A stretch of 64,000 nt of DNA from Sinotaia quadrata (Eukaryota; Mollusca; Gastropoda; Architaenioglossa; Viviparidae), in NCBI GenBank assembly GCA_028829895.1, contig CM054177.1, positions 76,314,663 to 76,378,662 on the forward strand. The letters run 5' to 3'. Each line of letters opens with the position of its first letter. The first letter of the stretch is position 1. The translations under genes were made by a program, and so were the position numbers. This document shows, piece by piece, positions 33,500 through 46,264 of the stretch. The notes under the pieces were generated by a model, which was not told the DNA's origin, searched no databases, and saw nothing but the letters and a program-made list of their open reading frames with translations.

Positions 33500-36440
33500 C
33501 AAATTAAGACTTTGCTACATTCGACCAGAAAAAAGAGTTAACAGCTCGGGCATTGTATCTGTTACATCATTTCTTTTCTTGATTTTTTTTTGGGGGGTGG
33601 ATGGGGTGGGGTAGCAGGGGGATGAACCCAGAGAGAGCAGTTTTCCAGGTGATGAACAACACAACTGCACAGCTCTTACTTAAATCTGTCAACACTGTCT
33701 TACCGTGGAGTTAATGTAATTGTAATCTTACATGGAACTGCAAGTCTGTCATTCTGTCAACCTCTCGCGAGATGGACAGCGGTACGGGGACAAAGAAAGA
33801 GACGGGGGGAGTATTAAAGCAACTATTTAGTTGACATTATAGATGTCATTTTGTGCGCACAGTTTTCACGTATTCAAGGTATGGCGGGAGGGAGGGGAGA
33901 ATATTAGTTTGTGAACTGTAATGGGGTTCTGTAAATTCTGTCAATTTTAATTTTTTGCTATTGCATAAAGTAACGCAAAGACCTGCTATCATCCTGTCCT
34001 CCTCAAAACTAACACATACTGTGCTTTCCTTGCACTTACACGTCAGTCGTTTGCTGAATAATTTACACATGCTTGAGCACACATAAAGGCCTCGTTCAAA
34101 ACTCTTCCCCCACATCCACCCACTTTCGCACAACAGCCCACCGGTCGATCTGGGTAGTTCAAAGTTTAATTATTGTTATCAAGTAGTTGCATGGATGTTT
34201 CATTAACTGAATCACATAATTACGCTACAACTAATGAAAATGGGTGTGAATTTATTGCATGTAAATTTGTATACATATCCTTGCTCTATAATCGTGCTTC
34301 TGTTACCTAATCATTGTTTTTCCCCCTTGCAACTTAGTATAATTCTTACAGATGCGTTAATATTGATAATAATGTTGTTTTAAACGTGACCTCAGTTAAC
34401 CAAATCAAACCTTTAATATTCAAAAAGCTGTCCTAATTAAAATTGATGTGGCATTGTTTCTACAAAAATTCGTAAAGTTTTTAATTAATGATAAAAGTTT
34501 AAGTAAACTTCATCATATTTTTGCAATTCATTTGAGCTGTGAAGAATAATATTTAAAGGATTTCTAAATTCTCTTTTAAAATAAAAAATCGAATTGCAAA
34601 ACATCGAGTGCGAAACGATCTGGAGGCTACGAAAAAGACATCATATTATGCGATGACGTCATCATATTATGCGATGACATACATCTAGGGTATGCAAAAT
34701 ATGAAGCGGGGGGGGGGGGTGAGAGAGAGAGCAAACCTGTCGTTCTGAAAGAGGATAGCCAGAAAAATACATATGACATTCACTGCACCTGACGGAAATC
34801 AGCTTTGTGACAGCGCGACGTGTGCTGAAAAACTATGAAGGGCATTCAGTCAGTGCATCTCACTTCATCCCTTTCCTGCAAGCTATACATCAGTTTATGA
34901 GACCATATGCAAAATCTTTTGTTTGCGCAGTTTTAACCTTCTTCTTGACTGAAATGTTTTTTATCGTAGGACGCTCTAAACGCAATTGCTAATGAAAGGG
35001 GGATTACTCTATCTTTAAATTTTGCGCTAAGTGCAGTTATTTCCCATGAACTGTGTGAATCGTATGATTGCCGTTAGGTAAACAATTTATTCTTATGATT
35101 CAGTTCCGAATGTACTAAATTACTTCCAGTTCATCAACCATATATGTTTCATCTAAACACAGCTGCTCAGACTGAATCATTGTGCACTATTAAGTAAATA
35201 TCTGTTTTGAGATTCTATGCAGCAGTGGTCTACAAAAACACCCAACTGCCATTTGACAAATTTCGTTCTTTCTTTCTGGAACCCTATAACTGTATAAGTA
35301 ATCACTCCTACTACTATAAATAATAATTATGATGATGGTGGTGGTTGTTGTAGCGGTAGTAGATTGCTGAGAGAGACAAGTTTAAACACTGAAATAGAAA
35401 TATTCCTTAGACTCATTACTGCTGTAAAATAATGTATATTATAAAACTACTGTCTTCTGTTAGTTAAATTCTATATAACACAGAAAGTGAATTAATTCTC
35501 AAATATGAACACCGAATACCCGGAATTACAAGGCATTTTTCATTGTCTTCCTTCCCACCCACCTGTGGTATGAGATGTTTATTTATGTGAATTAAATGAG
35601 CAATTAAAACCCTAATGTGACAGACCATCATACCTTATCACACTTCAACATTAATGTCAGGTGTTACGTAGTATTCAATAATTTTATTAATATCTAACTA
35701 ATAATTGGCTGTCGACCCCCCAATCCCAAATTTATCAACAAAGAGACGGTACTAACGATTAATGAGCGAACACAAATACTACCAAAAGTTAAAAATTTGT
35801 TTTATATTTGCAGAAGGAATGCATAGTAGGCTACAGAAAGATACTAACTAAGGGGGATCACTAAAACGTAAACATTAGCAATACAGACCCAGTGTCCACT
35901 TCCTGAAAGAAAGAGTTAATTAGGCTTTACAGTTCTTCAGATCTAGAGATCACGTGATGAACGTTTTAAAATGGACGAACAGGAATCAGGCATACAACTG
36001 GAGACAAGACAACTGTGTGGTGGCAGAATTCTGCCTCTTTGGCACATGTAAGGTTCCTTGTAGATTGCAGTGACTGTGACCAAAAAATCATAACTCTTTT
36101 CTTTGTTACAGTATCTTCAAGTAAGTCAGTGGTGTCAGGCTACCATTTTGTTACATAATACAGGTCGCCATTTCATTCATCAACCCCTTTTTGGTTTATT
36201 TTATTAACTCTTCTGTGACTGGAGGCAAGCATATACCTGTCTATCAATATGTTTGGTGTCTGACCAGTCACGTCACTTTGTAACTGTATCTATGCCCGTT
36301 ATCCATGGGCATGAGTGGAGAGAGAATGTAGCACACAAAAATGACATCTATAGTTGCATTTACCCACACATACACGAAACATTGTCTTTGGAACAACAAT
36401 AAAAATAATACATGAATTCAGAAATACCATTGATTATTTG
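33500..36440. other. Region with no recognised gene
   Basis: Unique-looking AT-rich sequence with poly-G runs (about 33590, 34710) and a small direct repeat (TCATATTATGCGATGAC twice at about 34640-34680). No exon with both coding character and splice sites was found. Confidence 0.5.
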
Positions 36441-36461
36441 AATGAAATGAAATAATACACC

Positions 36462-36942
36462 TGTGAACATTGGAACACATTTGCCTATCCTTATTTCTAG
36501 ACTTAATTGTTATATAAATTGTTAAATTGTCAAAGTGACCCGACCTTGGGCATTCCTTATGATGGTATTTTTGTAAGTGTAAAAGTTGGAGTAAACAATT
36601 CAAGTTGAGAATATGCTAGAAATTGCTAGTACAATCCAAGCCATTTCCAACTGGATGAATAGTTTCTATTATCTAATGGTTATTTCTACAAATTTTGTGA
36701 ACTAAGATGCTCATATATAGTATATACGGAAATATTGTGTGACTGTAAATGTTTGTCTTTAATGATGTGGAAGAGAAATGTTTACAGCTTCCGCATATCC
36801 GCCAAGTGAGAGAGACGAGCGGTGTCTGCTGGAGAATTATTAATAACATAAATTAAGATTCTCATCACTTGTAATTAGTAATGGATGATTAATTAATAAT
36901 AATTATAATAATAACCATCAACTAGGTGGCGTTAGTATCACA
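36462..36942 (+). mobile_element. Dispersed LTR-like element, internally deleted copy
   Basis: Contains both the 5' block (ATTTGCCTATCCTTATTTCT) and the 3' block (GTGAGAGAGACGAGCGGTGT through GTATCACA), with the middle of the element missing. Confidence 0.6.
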
Positions 36943-37639
36943 ATACTCAAACATCTAGTGGGTGATCTGCAGCTGAATATGGTCTGTTGATCAGTTTCGG
37001 CACGTGCACAGACGGTAATAAGCAATCGTTGTTCCTCAAGGCTAACTAACACTGTTCTGTTACAAACATAATAACTTTTTCTCTGTGTGTCTCTCTCTCC
37101 CTCCCCAATCTCTCTCTCAAAAATTATTGACAACTACATAGCCTTTGACCTGCGCACGTGCCATTATTTGTAATTTATTGAAGCCAACTTTCCGGGCAGC
37201 AAATCTTGGACGTTGTTTCCCGATCAAACTATTTACTGAGCGTGGTAAGTTTGTGTTTGAACGTCCGTTGCTCATGCCGGCGGCCATCCAATCATCGACC
37301 GGCTCTTTCAAACACAAGGTCAAAGGATGATAGTTTGATACCTATTTTTGACTGGCAATCAAAATGCACAGACTGTCCTTGAGTCCAATCAGACCGTTTT
37401 CATACAAACACAAGTAATCATACTGAAATCGAAACTAAATGAAGCGCACTAAAAGTGCAAGAGCATTAAGCTGGATCCTTTTACAGTCTACAATTGTCGT
37501 ACTGAGTGCTAAAAATGAAATCACCTTAAATCCAGCCCAGGTCGCGCTACCTCTGAATGGATTGGTTTTGTACTCTCTTATTAAAGGTCTTTAATGAAAT
37601 GAGTTTGTTTGGTAATATTTTTTCTTTCAACGTACCTAA

Positions 37640-37785
37640 CTTTAGTTCTTTTTCATAAACTGAACAATGGTCTTAAATTCAGAAAACTAATTATATCCTT
37701 GACATTCATAACTTCATAAACTGAACAATGGGTCTTAAATTCAGAAAACTAATTATATATAGATCGTTGACATTCATGACTTCAT
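37640..37785. repeat. Tandem duplication, about 75-bp unit
   Basis: Two copies of a unit starting TTCATAAACTGAACAATGG. Confidence 0.85.
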
Positions 37786-37869
37786 GGTACTCATCATGAA
37801 CTACGTCTGGACAGCTGCTTGTGGTAAATTTCCTGAAAGCTAGCATGTTTGACTGGTTATAAATTTATA

Positions 37870-37872
<3 letters not shown>

Positions 37873-37911
<39 letters not shown>
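37873..37911. repeat. (GT)n microsatellite
   Basis: About 19 GT units. Confidence 0.95.
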
Positions 37912-37912
<1 letters not shown>

Positions 37913-38151
37913 TACCATTACAATCTACTGTAGAGAAAAATGGTTTTCATGGCTTTTAGCGTTCGGTTTGCTGCAACCCACCTCTCCCACCGCTTATGTC
38001 TAAGATCTATTTTATACAAATGCCTAGAAGCTTGCGGGGTAAATGGAGCATGACTAGACTGATATTTATTATCACATACCCGTATTCTCTTTCTTCTGAC
38101 TTTCAGAGCATTTTCTCCTGAGTTGCGTGGGACGCATTGTCTGATCTAGAC

Positions 38152-38590
38152 TTTGCACAATGCATCTGCAATCCCACATAAATGTGATTTGGTCTGTTTA
38201 CATCTGCAATCCGACATAAATGTGAGTAGGTCTGTTTACATCTGCAATCCGACATAAATGTGATTTGGTCTGTTTACATCTGCAATCCGACATAAATGTG
38301 ATTTGGTCTGTTTACATCTGCAATCCGACATAAATGTGATTTGGTCTGTTTACATCTGCAATCCGACATAAATGTGATTTGGTCTGTTTACATGTGCAAT
38401 CCGACATAAATGTGATTTGGTGTGTTTACATCTGCAATCCGACATAAATGTGAGTTGGTTTCTTTACATCTGCAATCCGACATAAATGTGAGTTGTTGGT
38501 TTCTTTACATCTGCAATCCGATATAAATGTGAGTTGGTCTGTTTGCATCTGCAATCCGACATAAATGTGAGTTGGTCTGTTTACATCTGT
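38152..38590. repeat. Minisatellite, about 42-bp unit, about ten copies
   Basis: Units of theme CATCTGCAATCCGACATAAA followed by TGTGATTTGGTCTGTTTA. The central copies are nearly identical; edge copies carry GAGTTGGT variants. Confidence 0.95.
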
Positions 38591-38929
38591 CCCAATTTCC
38601 CCTTTCTGCTACAGCAGAACCTCGTACATTTAAAAGAGAAACTAGTGCTCTCCCTTTGTGAAAGATTCAGGTGAAATGCGACAAAATTCTGGATCAGTGA
38701 CGTGAGCTGCCTTTTGTCGCTACTGCACCTGAGGACATATCAAATGACTGTCACTGGCATTAACACTATTTACCAGAATTAGGCAGTTTTACTTTTAATT
38801 GATTTACTGCAAGGCTGCCATCTTGATAGAGTTTATATCCCAGCCTCCCACATCCTAATAGCCCGGCACAGTTTACATCTATACTTTTCTTAGAACCAGT
38901 TGTGCAATTAGACTGAGCAAGGAGACAAA

Positions 38930-39160
38930 TCTTACATTATTGATAAATGAAGCCATTTTATCTCTAAACAGCGGTGCGAGGAGACAAATCCTACATTATT
39001 GATAAATGAAGCCATTTTATCTCTAAACAGCGGAGCAAGGAGACAAATCCTACATTATTGAAATGAAGCCATTTTATCTCTAAACAGCGAAGCAAGGAGA
39101 CAAATCCTACATTATTGAAATGAAGCCATTTTATCTCTAAACAGCAGAACAAGGAGATAA
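38930..39160. repeat. Minisatellite, about 58-64-bp unit, four copies
   Basis: Units of theme GCAAGGAGACAAATCCTACA, TTATTGATAAATGAAGCCAT, TTTATCTCTAAACAGC. Degenerate CAGGACAAA-containing repeats continue to about 39400. Confidence 0.9.
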
Positions 39161-39437
39161 ATTGGGCCAGGTTTCCCTAACCCGTCAGGACAAACGGATA
39201 CATTATGTCAGGTGAGCTCTAACCCAGTCAGACAAATGGGCGCAGTGTTCCAAAATATCTCTAAACTGTCAAGGCTAAATATAGCCAGAGCAGCTGTAAT
39301 TCAGCAGGACAAAAGGAATCTTAGTGTCTAGCCCAGTAGGACATGAGGATACATTACATCAGAGTATCTCCAACCCTGCAGGACAAAAGTCACACTGTGT
39401 CAATATATATATATATTCCATCAGGAAACAGGGAGAT

Positions 39438-40012
39438 TGTGGGTAGAGTAAATTTGCCTATCCTTATTTCTAATTAATTGTTAAATAAATTGTTAAATGT
39501 CAAAGAGACAACCTTAGGCACTGCTTATGATGGTATTTTTGTAAGTGCCAAGAGTTGGAGTAAACAACTCAGAGAATATGCTAGAATGTGCTGACGCAAT
39601 CCAAACTAGTTCCAAGTGGATGAGTAGTTCTTTTCTGATTAATAGTCTTATACTTGCTCATAACAATTTCACTCAATGGGAATGAATTGAAAGTTAATTT
39701 AGTGAAGAAGCCCACTATTCTAATCACTTTGGTTTTGATGTAACTCGAGTCCGGTCATAAAGGCAATTGTTAGCTTATATGAGTTAAGTGACTGATAAAG
39801 AAAGAATGGACTTAGAAATAGTTCATATAAGTTTGTTCTTGATCTATGATTTGAATTGGAGAATGCTTTATGTCATTGAACCATTATTTCAATATTCACT
39901 ACTTTGATTATGTTGTACATTATACTTCTGAATTTTGATTGATGCTATCTATATTTCTTTTGCTGTGTGTGTATCAGGCTAGTGAATATTGTTGCAGGCT
40001 TTTTTTTTAGCT
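39438..40012 (+). mobile_element. Dispersed LTR-like element, 5' portion running into a CT tract
   Basis: Collinear with the first ~570 bp of the 17646-19319 copy (GAGTAAATTTGCCTATCC, AATGGGAATGAATTGAAAGT, TTGATTGATGCTAT). It then passes directly into the long CT-rich tract; the 3' remainder was not found. Confidence 0.6.
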
Positions 40013-40480
40013 CTCTCTCTCGCGTGCGCGCTCTCTCTCTCTCCTTCTCTTTTCTTTCTATCTTGCTCTTTCTCCACATCTTGCTCTCTCTCTCTCTCTC
40101 TCTCTCTCTCCTTCTCTCTTTTCTTTCTATCTTGCTCTTTCTCCTTCTCTTTCTCCACATCTTGCTTTCTCTCTCTCTCTCTCTCTCACTCTCTCTCTCT
40201 CTCATTCTCTTTTTTCCTCCCTCTTTCTTTCTTCTTTTTTACTCTTGCCCCTTTTTCTCTTTCTCCCTCTAGGTCTCACTCCTTTCCCCTCTTTTTCTCG
40301 TCCATCTCTTCCGCTCTTCTCTCTCTCCCACTATCTTTCTTCTTCTCTTTCTCTCCCTCCCTTTCTTTGACCCCCCTCCCTCCCTTCGCCCCCCTTACCT
40401 TCTCCTCTCTCTTTCCCTCCCTTCCTCTCTCTCTGTCCTTTGTCTCTCTCCTCTCTCGCTCATTTATTGTCCTCCCTCCC
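40010..40480. repeat. Long (CT)n / CTTTCT low-complexity tract
   Basis: About 470 bp almost wholly pyrimidine on the plus strand. Within it, a CTCTTTCTCCACATCTTGCT motif recurs three times as a higher-order repeat. Confidence 0.95.
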
Positions 40481-40848
40481 TCATCTCTCCCAAATCTCAT
40501 CTGTTTCAAGGATCCGATTATCTTTAACTTTCGCTTCCAGTTTGACATTCCCTTTTATTCTGTCTCTTTTCACAAGGCCAGCAGCTAAACGTATTCATAG
40601 CTTAAAATTAATAACTTACACAGATCGTCAGGTGTTGGATGTTTGCGAAAGGATATATGATATTGAATGTACACTGACTTGACGGCTTGTCGTACAGATC
40701 ACAATGCCTTTGAACACTGTAGTGCCTGTACAGCGGTCTTTTACTTTTGCTTGATTATATATTGTAATTAAATTGTTTGCAGTGCTTTATTACGTTTAAT
40801 TTGTCTTTACTGCGTTGACTGCATTGTGGACTGTACAATAAATAAGTC

Positions 40849-41020
40849 ACATTCGAATGCGTTATGCGTCGTCCACACCGTTGTGCGTCGTCTACACCAT
40901 TCGAATGCGTTATGTGTCGTCTACACCATTCGAATGCGTTATGCGTCGTCTACACCATTCGAATGCGTTATGCGTCGTCTACACCATTCGAATGCGTTAT
41001 GTGTTGTCTACACCATTCGA
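40849..41020. repeat. Minisatellite, about 29-bp unit, six copies
   Basis: Units of CATTCGAATGCGTTATGCGT plus CGTCTACAC, unusually CpG-rich (four to five CpGs per unit) against a CpG-poor background. Confidence 0.95.
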
Positions 41021-41594
41021 TCGGTGAAACAAACTGGACAAGAGAAAACTCCACATAAACGTCTGTTATACATTATTACTGGTCGCTGCGGTTATGCACA
41101 TTGAAATAAAAGTTAGAAATAAATGACAACTAGTCTATCAATTTAAAAACTTGTTGTTTGCAATAAAACCATGCCATGGTTACTGTAATTCCAACGGCGC
41201 ACATTTAGACACAAATAACAAAGATAACAAAGTAATGTGAAACACAACATCTCAAACAAACAACTTAAAAAATTTTTAAATAGAAAAAAAAAAGCTGTAT
41301 CCCAAGCAGGAAAGACGTCAACCCATCACTACAATACAACGCAAAACAAAAGCTAACACATTTGCATTGAAGGGAGTAAACAATGGAACAAAAACAATGC
41401 AATAAATAAATAAGCAGATTTCGCATGCACAACACAACCTCCCACCACCACCACCACCAAATCCTTCCACTACATACTCAGTCACTTGCACACACACACA
41501 CACATAAAATAAGTAAATAAGAACATAAATCAAATAAAAACAAAAATACATATATCTGAACTGCTGAAGGCTATAGATTAAAGAGATAGATGCC

Positions 41595-41655
41595 GGGACG
41601 GCATTTTATTACATTAGCGCCGCAGCGAGTGAGCTGGTAATAAAATTACCGTCTC
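41595..41655. repeat. Inverted repeat with about 18-bp arms
   Basis: GGGACGGCATTTTATTAC (41595-41612) pairs with GTAATAAAATTACCGTCTC (41637-41655), with one bulge and one or two mismatches. The 24-nt spacer is GC-rich (GCGCCGCAGCGAGTGAGC). Confidence 0.75.
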
Positions 41656-42639
41656 GATCTGCAAGAGGGTGTAACATCAGTCGTCTGCTTCATCGGAATG
41701 TTTTCATGGGAGTACTGAAATTGATTTCAACTGATGGCAACCCGCCGCGGACAAACTGTGGGGCCAATAAAACGAATGTACGTGTAATGCAGCAAGGTAG
41801 ATCACTCTCTTTCGTGTGAGCTCGGAGTGAATCCCCTTTTTACAACGTCATGAAGTAAATTTTAATTTGTGGGTTTGTCGCAACGTTAGCTTGATGTGCA
41901 GACAATTTTTTGAGTGTCTTGTACATTACAGCCATTAGAAACGAGACTCGCAGAGTTATTATACCCTTACAAGGCGACGGGAAGTTACAAGAAATACGGG
42001 TGCCGTGCATTTCTGTAAATGCAGGCAATAGCGTCTGACAAGATTCATTAGTGACACGTGTCTTTCGTATTCATTAAGCAATAATATCTGACAAGACAAT
42101 TAATAGCTACCACGCAAGCTTAGTAGTGTGCTGAACAGTTAAAACTTGTATCATCGGCTGTTTTGTGCTTACCAAGTAAGGGGAGGGGGGGGGAGGGAAA
42201 TATTGTTAAAATTACTAACTACCGATGGTCACGGAGTCCCTGACCCATTTAGTAAAAAAAAAAAATTATCGTAGAAGTGCAGGCCTTGACTGCAATTAAC
42301 TTGCTATTCGCCTAACTGGTGTTAATCAGGGATTTGTGAACACCTGTTCTTTAGTAATCGTAACAACCCTGCACCCCAAGTACAGAAGTAGAACTCGCTG
42401 ATACATTTCACTGGGCTGCATATTAATATAATCATAATGGCGACAAAAAAAAACAAACAAAAAAAACAACAAAAACAAACTGAAGTGACACAAGGTGGCC
42501 TTGTCCAATCATAAGGCGACAAAAACTGACATGACGCATGGGTGTGGTATATCATACATAAAGCTCAACAACAACAAAAAGTGGATTTGCACGAGTATGA
42601 TACAAGCATAATTTATGTCAAGCCGATCTAGCACAGTGA

Positions 42640-43190
42640 TAGGAAATATCAGTGGGTGTCGCATAAACATAAGTTAACAGCAAGAGACAAGACGCTTGGG
42701 TGCTATTTACCATCACGTGTTTGTCATTTGCATTTATTGGACAAGATGACGTAAGAGCGTCACGTACACAGTGACATGATGCGTCGCATGAGTTAATCAA
42801 ATCATACGAAGGGGGGGGGGGACATGTGTCTTGTAGTCAATAACATGGTGTTTTGCATACATTCATCAGACCACAGAAACTGGTGTCATGTGTCAGGTAC
42901 ACAGAAACGTGAACTTTTACATGCATTCATCAGACTACAAGGAGTGTGTCGTATGTCACGTACACTATAGCATAATGCATCGCACACATTAATCAAACCA
43001 CATGAATGGGCGTCATGTGTTACATAAAATGTAGCATAGATTGTCGCGCACATTCATTAGACCACAAGAATGAGTGTCATGAACACAGTAACATAGAAGT
43101 GTCGCGCACATTCCTCATACCATAAGAAAGGGTGTCATGTGTCACATCGCACAAATAGCAGGAAGTGACGCACACATTCATCAGATCACA
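42640..43190. repeat. Degenerate tandem repeat, about 60-bp theme
   Basis: Recurring ACATTCATCAGACCACA, GAGTGTCATGTGTCAC and CAGTAACAT blocks with drifting spacing, about seven to eight units. Poly-G runs lie at 42810 and 43334. Confidence 0.65.
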
Positions 43191-43547
43191 AGATATGACA
43201 AAGAAGGTGGAGAGCGTATTACTAAGCAGCAAGAACAGATAAGGTACTTTGTCCTGAGGGAGGGTGTTATTTACATTCACAAAGTGCCAAGAATGCAAAG
43301 ACCACATGCTAGTCTTCAACAAGCAGAAAGGCTGGGGGGGGGGGGGCATTTAGGCTGATTGGTACGCAGGCATTTCAGCGCACAATTAAGGAGTCCAATA
43401 TGACAACGGATACATTTATTGAGAAAGATATTTATGAAATTGTCTACATATTACACCAAACACCTACTAAGTAATCCACTCAAAAGAAATTAATGTATTT
43501 ATGTAAACGTTTCATTGTGCTGTGACTGAAGTACCGCTGACATTCTT

Positions 43548-43790
43548 TATTATGTTTATTTAGGTGGGCCCACGTTCATTATGTTTATTTAGGTGTGTCC
43601 ACGTTCATTATGTTTATTTAGGTGTGTCCACGTTCATTATGTTTATTTAGGTGTGTCCACGTTCATTATGTTTATTTAGGTGTGTCCACGTTCATTATGT
43701 TTATTTAAATGTGCCCACTTTCATTATGTTTATTTAGGTGTGCCCACGTTCAATAATGTTTCTGTAAATGTGCCCACTGTGACGGCGCCC
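43548..43790. repeat. Minisatellite, about 30-bp unit, about eight copies
   Basis: Units of TTCATTATGTTTATTTAGGT plus GTGTCCACG. Terminal copies carry GCCC and TAAAT variants. Confidence 0.95.
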
Positions 43791-43880
43791 TCTATCTATT
43801 AATTATTATCAATAGTTATTTCTAATAATTAATAATCACATTAGTACAGGCTAGCTCTAATTAGACGACTCTTCTCTAAT
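43778..43880 (-). mobile_element. Possible 3' end of a dispersed LTR-like element (reverse)
   Basis: Begins TGTGACGGCGCCC followed by ATTAATTATTATC-type sequence, resembling the reverse complement of the family's 3' terminus (AATAATTAAT...GGCGC...GTCACA). Short and diverged. Confidence 0.3.
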
Positions 43881-43889
43881 TTCCAACTG

Positions 43890-45440
43890 GCAATTTCATA
43901 ATATTATTTAAATGCACACATGATAAATAATCATCCTTCTGTCACACAAGTATTCTACTGGTGGGAACTTTTTGCTTTAAAAAAAATGTATAGGTTTTCA
44001 TCCTTCTTTACCCCCATAAATTCAATCCCAGCAACTAGGTATTGCGTCTTCAAGTCAGCTGAGTAGCGGCCCTTTGAACGGGGCAGCAATGCTGGTGATG
44101 AGGCACGAGGAGTTGTATTTGTGTGATATGTCAGCATGCATTAATAAATTCATAATTATTATTATTAAAAGAAATAATACTACTGATAATAATAAAAGAA
44201 TTGAAATGGAATGAAGAGTATTCACTAATATTTTATCAGTTTTCGCTATACTCAGTAGGCTCTCGTCAGTTTGGCTAAAGCCGACGATGCAGACGACGTT
44301 TGCGTCAAGTTCAAGGGGGGAATTGAATCACGGAACATAATCATGGAAAAAACACTTTCCCTACCCATCTTCGCGGGGTGTAAAAGTTAACTCTGATCGT
44401 GACGCCAACTGAGCCCATACTTTCAACCTCCGTCCGGAAATGCTTCAAGCGGTCTTGGGTAATTATCAAGACCTCAAGTACAGTTCAGCCGGCAGGAAAC
44501 TAGTCTCCTCTCTACAATTACCTCCCTTAACAACACCAGTACGTGTATACATAATCACTCTCTAAGGAAGTTTATCGCTGGTTTGGGGTATTTCAACATA
44601 ATCGCTGTTGATTTTGTGCAGGGCTCGTACTAGTTATTAGATTTAATCAATGTTTACACTGACTAGTGAATTAATGTGAAGTTCACACTAGAAATGAGGA
44701 GTCTGTATAGGGGAGAGTAGTTTTTCTAACTAATAGTTTCACACTTGTTCATATAAAATTCATCCAATGGGGATGGACCGGAAGTTTCTTTTGAGAACAA
44801 GTACTCTATTCTAATCACTTTGAATTTGAACTTAACTTGAGTCAAGATGGCACAGATACAATATACTTACATCACTAATGCTACAAGAGATACAACTTAC
44901 GCATTGACACATGCAATAGGCATGAGATGCCCAGATGTGGAAAGGAAAAAGATGAGTCAACAAATACATGTAACAGACATGATGATTGGTTGAAAGTACA
45001 AATTTGGAATAGGAGACTAGAGGCTTAAAACTCTATTCCTAATTTTCTCTCTTTCCCCCTTAGTTTAGGACCTTTGGCCTTTAACAAAATAATCCCCCTA
45101 AACAGCATGTGTACCTGTCCGTGAAATCAGCGAACATTGGAAGTGGATGTTAAACAGATATCAGTCAACCAACTAACATCGGTAAGATCGAAAGTGTTTG
45201 CAAGAGAAAACTTATTTCGTTTAAAGAGTTTATTATTTTATTGAATATGACATGAAATGACAATTACTTTATCCACTTAATTAATACAATTTACTTAATA
45301 TACCTTTTATAGCTTACCTATTTTCTTCTTTACTTTAGGTCTAAACAATATTCATTACTGATTGCAGTAATAGTACTAGTAGAAATAGTTCTTTTATCAT
45401 AACAAATACTAAAGGTAAAGTTAAAAGCTTGAATCAGTAA
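43890..45440. other. Region with no recognised gene
   Basis: Moderately GC-richer patch at about 44240-44560, with no frame that I can tie to splice sites. It contains the LTR-like fragment at 44725. Confidence 0.45.
44725..44845 (+). mobile_element. Fragment of the dispersed LTR-like element
   Basis: About 120 bp matching the internal 5' region of the family (TCATCCAATGGGGATGGACC, TCTAATCACTTTGAATTTGA). Boundaries are eroded. Confidence 0.45.
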
Positions 45441-45532
45441 AGAAAAGTGTCTTCTGGATCCGTGAAACCAATTGCACTCTTGAGAGTTCTAAAATACCAT
45501 ACTCGTTTTCTACAGTTTACACGTGACCACAC

Positions 45533-45692
45533 TAGTTCGTCACATTCAAAATTACATACTCCCTGCATCACTATATTGCATTTACTTGATCGTCACATTC
45601 AAAATTACATACTCCCTGCATCATTATATTGCATTTACTTGATCGTCACATTCAAAATTACATACTCCCTGTATCACTATATTGCATTTACT
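45533..45692. repeat. Minisatellite, 52-bp unit, three copies
   Basis: Units of CGTCACATTCAAAATTACAT, ACTCCCTGCATCACTATATT, GCATTTACTTGAT. Confidence 0.95.
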
Positions 45693-45937
45693 CGGCGGTT
45701 CAAATCGTTTATTCTGTTCAAGATTATATTTTTAAAACTTGGACAGCAGTTAAAACTGGAACTAGTGTTTCTTAAAACCCATAGGTATGTTTCTTTTGCT
45801 GAGGTCCTCAGAATGCAAACTGGGGATTTATTCACAGCAATGTACCAGTGTCAAGTGGACTGGATTTTAGATTTGGTTCGAAACTTAATCAGCTTAATGT
45901 TTTGTGATCGAAGGTGATGGACTATGGTAATGAGCTG

Positions 45938-46168
45938 ATACACATTCGGTACTTATAACGGGTCTCCCTCTTTTAACAGTCATTACTGATTAAAAAAAAC
46001 AACTGTTACACATTTGGTACTTATAACGGGTCTCCGTGTATTAACAATCATTACTGATTAAAAAAAAACAACTGTTACACATTCGGTACTTATAATGGGT
46101 CTCCCTATATTAACAATCATTACTGATTAAAAAAACAACTGTTACACATTCGGTACTTATAACGGGTC
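45938..46168. repeat. Minisatellite, about 68-bp unit, 3.4 copies
   Basis: Units of ACACATTCGGTACTTATAAC, GGGTCTCC, TTAACAATCATTACTGATTA, AAAAAAACAACTGTT. Confidence 0.95.
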
Positions 46169-46264
46169 GAGATATCTATAATTTTTTTCTTTCTTTTTTT
46201 TTTGTTGGAGGTGGGGAGAGAGTAGTTGCAACGGGAGGGTAAACTATGTTATCTTGTCTAAGGT

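Noticed and set aside
38152..38590. Regular 42-bp repeats resembling a CRISPR array
   Set aside because: The whole unit is repeated with no variable spacers; eukaryotic context; it is a minisatellite.
39945..40588. Ser/Leu-rich 199-codon plus frame and Arg/Glu-rich minus frames
   Set aside because: Artefacts of the (CT)n tract.
45700..45735. GGTTCAAATC resembling a tRNA B box
   Set aside because: No A box, acceptor stem or anticodon arm around it.
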